Positions 58,601 through 64,000 of a stretch of DNA of 64,000 bases are shown piece by piece. Made by a program: the position numbers and the translations under genes. Location of the stretch: contig NW_026516673.1 in the NCBI RefSeq assembly GCF_025766255.1, forward strand, positions 248,001 through 312,000. Reading direction: 5' to 3'. Under the pieces are notes generated by a model. It made no database searches. It was not told the origin of the DNA and worked only from the letters and a program-made list of their open reading frames with translations. Position 1 is the first letter of the stretch. Each line of letters starts with the position of its first letter. Source of the DNA: Zychaea mexicana (taxonomy: Eukaryota > Mucoromycota > Mucoromycetes > Mucorales > Lichtheimiaceae).

Positions 58601-60982
58601 ATGTCGTCCCCATTGCCTGTCAATGCCAAACATAATTACCGAAATCGCGAAGACACCGAAGGAGAACAGCAGCCTGACGGTGACACGGCTAGCTCGTTCG
58701 GTCGGGCCGCATCCATTGCCCGCTTAGGCTCGTCGCCAGTTCCACGCAACGTTCGCAGTGCATCGCCGCCACGAAGTATCAGCTCTGCGCGATCCTATGG
58801 GAGCACTGACTTGGAGAACGTCACCACGACGTCCAGTGGTGCATTGTTTCGCCCGCTTTCAACGCCCACATACAACTACGAAGACAACACGGTGTCTGTC
58901 GATTTGCCAGAAGATCAAGTAGCTAGGGTGGTGAAACGGCACTTGGTGGAAACGTCACCAGCTGCATCAATCCTGCAAAAAGTGAACACAAACCAGTCGT
59001 TAGCAGGCAGTGACGACGCATACTCTTCCGGTGACAGCAACCGGGTCAAGTCAGTTCACCAGTTGCCGGGTGGTGCCATCACGCACGATATTTACAAGTG
59101 GGCTGAAGATGCGGATGCAGAACAATCCAGACGCAATCGATCGCAGTCAATGTATATTCCACGCCAGGAGCCATCGGATCCAGCGTTGGCACGTCTCAGG
59201 GATCCCGGTGGTTTCCGTCGCCACTTTGTTTATGATCAAGCACAGCGTCGCGGCCAAGAGCCTCCTCACTGGATGACCCGTACCTTCGTCGACTTTCTGG
59301 CGCTCTATGGCCATTTTGGGGGAGAAGATTTGAGCGACTCCGATGACGATGAGGAGACTGAGGAGGAGGGAGAGCCGGGAGAACGGACAGGGTTGTTGCG
59401 TCGTCGTCGAAGACGGCGTTATGGCGGTGATGACGAGTCGGATGGTGAAGGAGAAGATCGAGCACAGCGCATGATCCGTCGTGCGCAAGAAAATGCCGTT
59501 CAGGGCACTGCTAGTCCTGCAAAGGCCGTGTTTTTGTTGCTCAAGGCGTTTGTTGGCACAGGTACGAACAGAACCATCTATACAGTCTTATCAGGGCTAC
59601 ACAATCTCATTATTGCTACGATTCTGTCGCTAACTGATCTTGAAATCATCGCTCTCCCACACCAACAGGCGTCATGTTCCTTCCGAAAGCGTAAGTTCTG
59701 TGGTACCGTTTTCTTTCGCTCTTGGGCGTGTTTGTTTCAGAACTTGGAACCTTAACAAACCCTCCTTTGTCGCAACCCTTAGGTTTTACAATGGCGGTAT
59801 TTTCTTTTCCACAGCCCTCTTGACCGCTATTGCGCTGATCTCGCTGTACAGCTTTTTGCTTCTGGTGGAGACGCGGAATAAGGTGCCGGTATCGTTTGGT
59901 GACATTGGAGGTATCTTGTACGGCCGCTTTATGCGGGCTGCTGTCCTCACAGCTATCACGTTTGCACAGGTAAAAAGAATGAAGGGCCCTTAAAAAAAGA
60001 CAAGTTCACTAATAAGGGGGGGGGGGCATATTAGATCGGATTCGTGTGTGCGTACATGGTGTTTGTCGCACAAAACATCCAAGCATTGGTCGAGGCTCTG
60101 TCAAACTGTGACATTCGAGTGCCCCTGCCATACTTGATCCTGGGCCAAGTTGCCATCTTTGTTCCAATTGCCATGATCCGCAAGATCCAGAAGCTATCCT
60201 CGTTTGCTCTCATCGCCGATCTCTTTATTCTCATGGGCCTGCTTTACTTGTACTACTACGATTTCTTGGTGCTGGCCACGCACGGCATTGGCCAAGTCGA
60301 ATGGATCATCAACACAAAGTCTTTCCCCATGTTCATCGGCACCGCTGTGTTCACATATGAGGGTGTTGGCCTCGTTATTCCTATCACCGAGTCCATGAAA
60401 GAGCCTGAAAAGTTTGGCCGCGTTCTTTCGTGGACCATGCTGGGCATCACAATGATTTTCCTATCCATCGGCTTCTTTTCCTACATGGCATTCGGCGATA
60501 AGGTTCAGACTGTTATTTTGCTCAACATCCCTGCCACGCCCGTTGTCAACACCATCCAGGCCTTGTATTCCATGGCCATTTGCTTGTCCATCCCATTGCA
60601 GCTGTTTCCCGCCATTCGTATTGTCGAAAACATTCTCTTCTCACGCTCGGGCAAACACAATCCGGTCGTCAAGTGGGAGAAAAACGGATTCCGTCTGGTA
60701 GCTGTGTTGATGTGTGCTTGCATTGCTATTGCTGGCTCGGATGATTTGGATAAGTTTGTATCGCTTGTGGGATCGCTATGTTGTGTGCCATTGTGCTTCA
60801 TATTCCCGCCGATATTCCATTATAAGGCTATCGCTCGTACCTTTACAGCAAGAGCCATCGATATCGCTATCGTCGTATTTGGTGTCTTGTCTATGACCTA
60901 TACGACCGGTATAACCATTGCTCTCTGGTCCGCTGGAGGTGAAGAGGCTCCTGTTTCTCGGTGTACACCTAATGGCAACTGA
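58601..60982 (+). CDS. Amino acid transporter, AAAP family (vacuolar Avt3/Avt4-like)
   Basis: Proton-coupled amino acid transporter, probably of the vacuolar membrane. Four exons close in frame to 705 aa: 58601-59561, 59669-59690, 59783-59969 and 60035-60982. Exon 2 is only 22 bases and encodes GVMFLPKA across its junctions, the first-helix motif of the family. The N-terminal 310 residues are hydrophilic, S-rich and acidic (DSDDDEETEEEGE), ending in an arginine run (LLRRRRRRRYGG). Then come SPAKAVFLLLKAFVGT, FYNGGIFFSTALLTAIALIS and about ten more helices, with FTYEGVGLVIPITESMKEPE as the clear family signature. The long acidic N-terminus is usual for Avt3/Avt4 and SLC36-like fungal members and absent from Avt1-type proteins of animals. 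Substrates are not predictable. Confidence 0.92.
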
Positions 60983-61700
60983 ACTCAGATCCTATTCTTC
61001 ATTATTTACAAAAGATAACTTATAGTATACCTAGGTCACCCTTTTCGGATTCCATGCTTAATCCAAGTATATATTAAAATTTTTACATAGTCATTGATTG
61101 TATAATCTAAAAAGACTTTCAACATTGGAAATTAAGGATGAGTAGCTGCTTATAACATAAAGTATTGTCAACTAGATGGTGAGGTATGAGAGAGATGTTT
61201 AAAAGAAGGGTATGTAACGAAGTATAAGGAGTAAACTTGCGTGTTGAGGATGATTAAGCTAGTGAACGGAAATAATTGTCAGTGTCTGAAGGGAATACAA
61301 GGCAGGAATTGCACTCAGAAGAGTCCGTCCATCGCACGAACCTTAACATTCCCGAATCCTGCTGTCCTCAAGGGCGAGTGGAACACTATCTGCTTGACTC
61401 ACCTATTCAAAAATCGAGTCCACACTACCTCGCTGCTGATTGCCATTGATGTGGCGCACTACGTTTCGCACAAGTGTCTGTAATTGCTACTGCTATATCT
61501 TCCGTATCATCCATGAACTGAACAACCGAAACAATTATTGCCCTTTGTCTGTTGAGTATGAAGAGGGTTTGGTTCATCGATGTAAGCCTAATGGTTTCTC
61601 TATTGCCTACCGTCAATCCCGTATTCTGACATACAATCAGTTCTTTATATTCGTTAAACCCCGCAGTTCGCGCGTTCCTCTAGCTTACACAAGATATAAA
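60983..61700. other. Intergenic between transporter and LSm5
   Basis: About 0.7 kb. Open frames at 61241-61483 and 61440-61766 overlap the LSm5 start and show no motif. The LSm5 promoter is expected here. Confidence 0.4.
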
Positions 61701-62296
61701 ATGAATGCATCGCAGCTGTTACCATTAGGTAAAAAGAAAACCAAAAGCGCGCTTCACCCTACATAAAAATACTAATTTGAATTCATTTTAGAACTTATTG
61801 ATAAATGCATTGGATCACAGATCTGGGTGGTCATGAAAACTGAGAAAGAGTTCACAGGCAAATTGCTCGGTTTTGACGATTATGTTAGTAAGTAGATCCG
61901 ATACAAGGATTTAACTCTATACTTGATTTCGATTTTCTAATCTCTTATTTATTTCTTCTTCCTTAGACATGGTGTTGGAAGACGTGACCGAGTAGTAAGC
62001 ATTGTGAATAAAGAAGTAGAAAACCAGCAGCTACAGCGCTGACGCTTCATTTGACTGATTTTTTTTTTAATTTCTTTAAACTATGATAATAGCGAAAAAA
62101 CCAAGGAAGGCTACAGCACCAGCAAGTTGAGCCAGATCTTATTGAACGGCAACAACATATGCGCGGTAAGGAAGATGTTCTTTACTTGCTCGCGTACACA
62201 TATATATGATGCTAGGATACGTACATGACCGTTTCTACCTTTTTCTTTTCTTTCTACTAGTTGATTCCAGGTGGAGAAGGACCGATTAAGAATTAA
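61701..62296 (+). CDS. LSM5: U6 snRNA-associated Sm-like protein LSm5
   Basis: Part of the LSm2-8 ring on U6 snRNA and the LSm1-7 ring in mRNA decay. Five exons close in frame to 86 aa: 61701-61728, 61792-61887, 61967-61994, 62093-62165 and 62261-62296. The Sm1 motif is seen in [20 protein letters not shown] with [12 protein letters not shown] after it. The Sm2 motif is [19 protein letters not shown], where ILLNGNNI is typical for LSm5. Length agrees with yeast and human LSm5. Two of the exons have 28 bases. It is convergent with the TOE1-type gene, with 136 bases between the stop codons. Confidence 0.96.
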
Positions 62297-62432
62297 CAGA
62301 GACAAATTGACAAGAGGATCGAAGCTCAACAATACTACAACAACAATTATAATAATAAAGCAACACCATCATGCCACCACCGCCACTATTGCAATAATAT
62401 ACGGCTGTCGTTTATTCTCTCTCAACCATCTG

Positions 62433-63885
62433 TTATCGAGGGACAGGTTTATTTTGTAAATTCTGGCTTACTACTTTCCATTGCAATGTTGGCTTTGCAT
62501 AAGTGCTTTTGGTGATGCGCAAAGGAACGTCAAGCTTCATAACGTTGAGTTTGTTCATTATGTCACCAACATCCTCGTTCTCCAGGAGCTTGTTTACCAT
62601 GTGGCAGAAAATGTAGCCTGTCATGAATGCATCAAAGTGAGACGAGTGCTCTTTTTTCGGTAGTGAACTCGGTTGTGGTAGTGGTGCTTGTTCTTGTGAT
62701 TTTTCTTCTACTGCTGCTGGTACTGATTCTGCTGGTGCAAGTTCTGGTTGTGGTTGTTGTCCCTTTGTATCTGCGGCGTTTACCTTCTGATCACGGTCCA
62801 GTATCCGGTTTAAATCATGAGAACGTTCGCATGCTTGGCCCGCAGGACACCATCCTCGCGCCTAAAACACCAACCCCACGTTCAACCGATTCTTAGTTAT
62901 AAACTGATATAGAGCCAAAGTAGAAACATATAAAACTTACAGCATATTGGTCACAAATTCCATCATTTTCCTTGTTACTACTGCCGTTATCTTTGCGTTG
63001 CCTTTTTTTAGGTCTAGAATCCGCCACTTGATCTGTTTTTTCTGGTAACAATGCATCCTGGACATGGACCTCGTAGCCAGAGCGCTCGTATTTATGATAC
63101 AGATAAGAGAGAAATGATGTCTGCTCGTATAGAACATGGTTTGCTATATACTTTGTATCATAGATCCCAGCCGGGAAAGCTTCGACCATATCCGCTACGA
63201 ACCCGGAGAGTTTGGCCGGTATACTTGTGATGAAGCTTTGATAGATGTACATCAAGTCGAGTAGACCGTTGTGCACGATCAAAGGAATACCCTTTGTGCG
63301 TAATATGCAGAAGATATCAAACCATAGCTCCCGTAGCCGTCGCTCCTGTTTCTCTTGTTCTTGCTGCTGTTGCTGCTGTCGTTGTTTTTGCTTTGTACTG
63401 CCACCTTTCTTTTTGTCTGGCGCAAAGGAATAAGGACCGGGACGAAAAGGAATGCCAATCGAATAATGACGATTGAAATCAAATCCGTTTTCTGCAAGGA
63501 ACTTTAGGTTGCTTGCGTTGGCTTGGTACGGGTTTTGATTGTTGAGCAAGAATTCAAAGTTATCAAACGCGCGATCCGCCGTGATCGTTGTCAGACCGAC
63601 GGATAAGATTGAGTGCGATCGCACAATCTGTGCCATGCCATCGTAACGCTGCTCCAGGTTGGTGATCAAGCCGCGTAAATGGCCTGTAAACTCACAGTCA
63701 ATGGCTATATATTGAGCTTGGCTCACTTTGTCGAGAATGACATTGTATAGTCCAGAAAGATTTTCGTTCGAGACTTCAGTGTACGCAACCATGATATTTG
63801 GTCCATGTAGCGGAGGAGAAGAGGGATTTTGGAGAGAGAGGATATTAGAGAAAGAGCTAATGGTTTTGATGATAAAATTCGCCAA
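62433..63885 (-). CDS. TOE1: TOE1-type CAF1 (DEDD) ribonuclease with CCCH zinc finger
   Basis: Predicted 3'-exonuclease that trims poly(A) or snRNA 3' tails in the nucleus. Two exons, 62941-63885 and 62433-62861, close in frame to 457 aa. Catalytic residues are in YIAIDCEFTG (D, E), PLIVHNGLLDLMYIYQSF (D), and HFDAFMTGYIF (H, D) near the C-terminus. The CCCH finger, CDQYAARGWCPAGQACERSH (C-x8-C-x5-C-x3-H), is split by the intron and lies between the two halves of the nuclease domain. A Q/E-rich insertion (63350-63400) and a basic stretch (RPKKRQRK) look like disorder and a nuclear signal. The start at 63885 adds about 31 residues before a second possible start at 63794 (MVAYTEVSNENL), which fits the family better. 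Confidence 0.92.
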
Positions 63886-64000
63886 TACTTTTTTTATTCG
63901 TTCTGTTCAATCGCAACAGCTTCTTTTCGGGTTCCCCATCCAGTAACATTCAGAGTGAATAAGGCATACAATTTCATAAAGGCAAAGTAGAAGTTAAATA
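63886..64000 (-). promoter_or_regulatory. Upstream region of the TOE1-type gene
   Basis: The last 115 bases of the window lie just before the first possible start codon. No motif recognised. Confidence 0.3.

Noticed and set aside
60505..60801. Minus-strand frame under the transporter
   Set aside because: Antisense of a clear membrane-protein exon.

Overview
This window looks like nuclear DNA from an early-diverging filamentous fungus, most likely Mucoromycota (Mucorales-like). The genes are densely split by short GT-AG introns, many exons are under 35 bases, several proteins carry long Q/T/S runs, and the gene set mixes typical fungal genes (chitin synthase, MHYT protein, secreted amine oxidase) with genes better known from animals (LINES, JTB, TOE1, EXD2-type domain). 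No rRNA, tRNA or CRISPR array was recognised. Exon limits were worked out by hand from splice sites and reading phase; most models close exactly in frame.

Layout. 1-3605 (-): divergent P5-like P-type ATPase with a signal peptide and a cysteine-rich ectodomain, cut off by the window start. 3606-6929: no gene seen. 6930-8678 (-): NAD-isocitrate dehydrogenase subunit. 8811-10593 (-): Myb/SANT-type protein with a chain of microexons. 11227-13794 (-): secreted L-amino-acid oxidase with a GATA cluster upstream. About 15190-15965: decayed copy of the gene at 17198-18464 (-), which encodes a stand-alone EXD2 C-terminal (HNH-like) domain. 18677-21990 (+): chitin synthase, divergent from it. 22267-26061 (-): MHYT membrane sensor. 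26062-31519: gene-poor, with a Tc1/mariner-type transposase remnant split by a 468-bp TIR element. 31520-33288 (+): membrane alpha/beta hydrolase. 33531-34232 (-): JTB homologue. 34811-35100 (+): small one-helix protein. 36469 to about 38950 (-): LINES homologue. 39119-40108 (+): secreted PEBP. 41340-43924 (+): fungal regulatory-type protein with a duplicated uncharacterised domain. 47078-49087 (+): second Myb/SANT protein with the same core as the first. 49545-51343 (+): TFIIS. 52871-53958 (+): omega-like glutathione transferase, followed by its dead copy at 55391-56484. 58601-60982 (+): vacuolar-type amino acid transporter. 61701-62296 (+): LSm5. 62433-63885 (-): TOE1-type CAF1 nuclease.

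Genes that could cooperate: TFIIS, LSm5 and TOE1 all act on RNA synthesis or maturation, and the two Myb proteins are probable nuclear factors. Nothing shows that they are co-regulated, and no biosynthetic cluster is evident. The least explained items are the ATPase with its cysteine-rich ectodomain and altered family motifs, the tandem-domain protein at 41340-43924, and the shared core of the two Myb proteins. Two separate live-gene/dead-copy pairs show that local duplication and decay have shaped the window.
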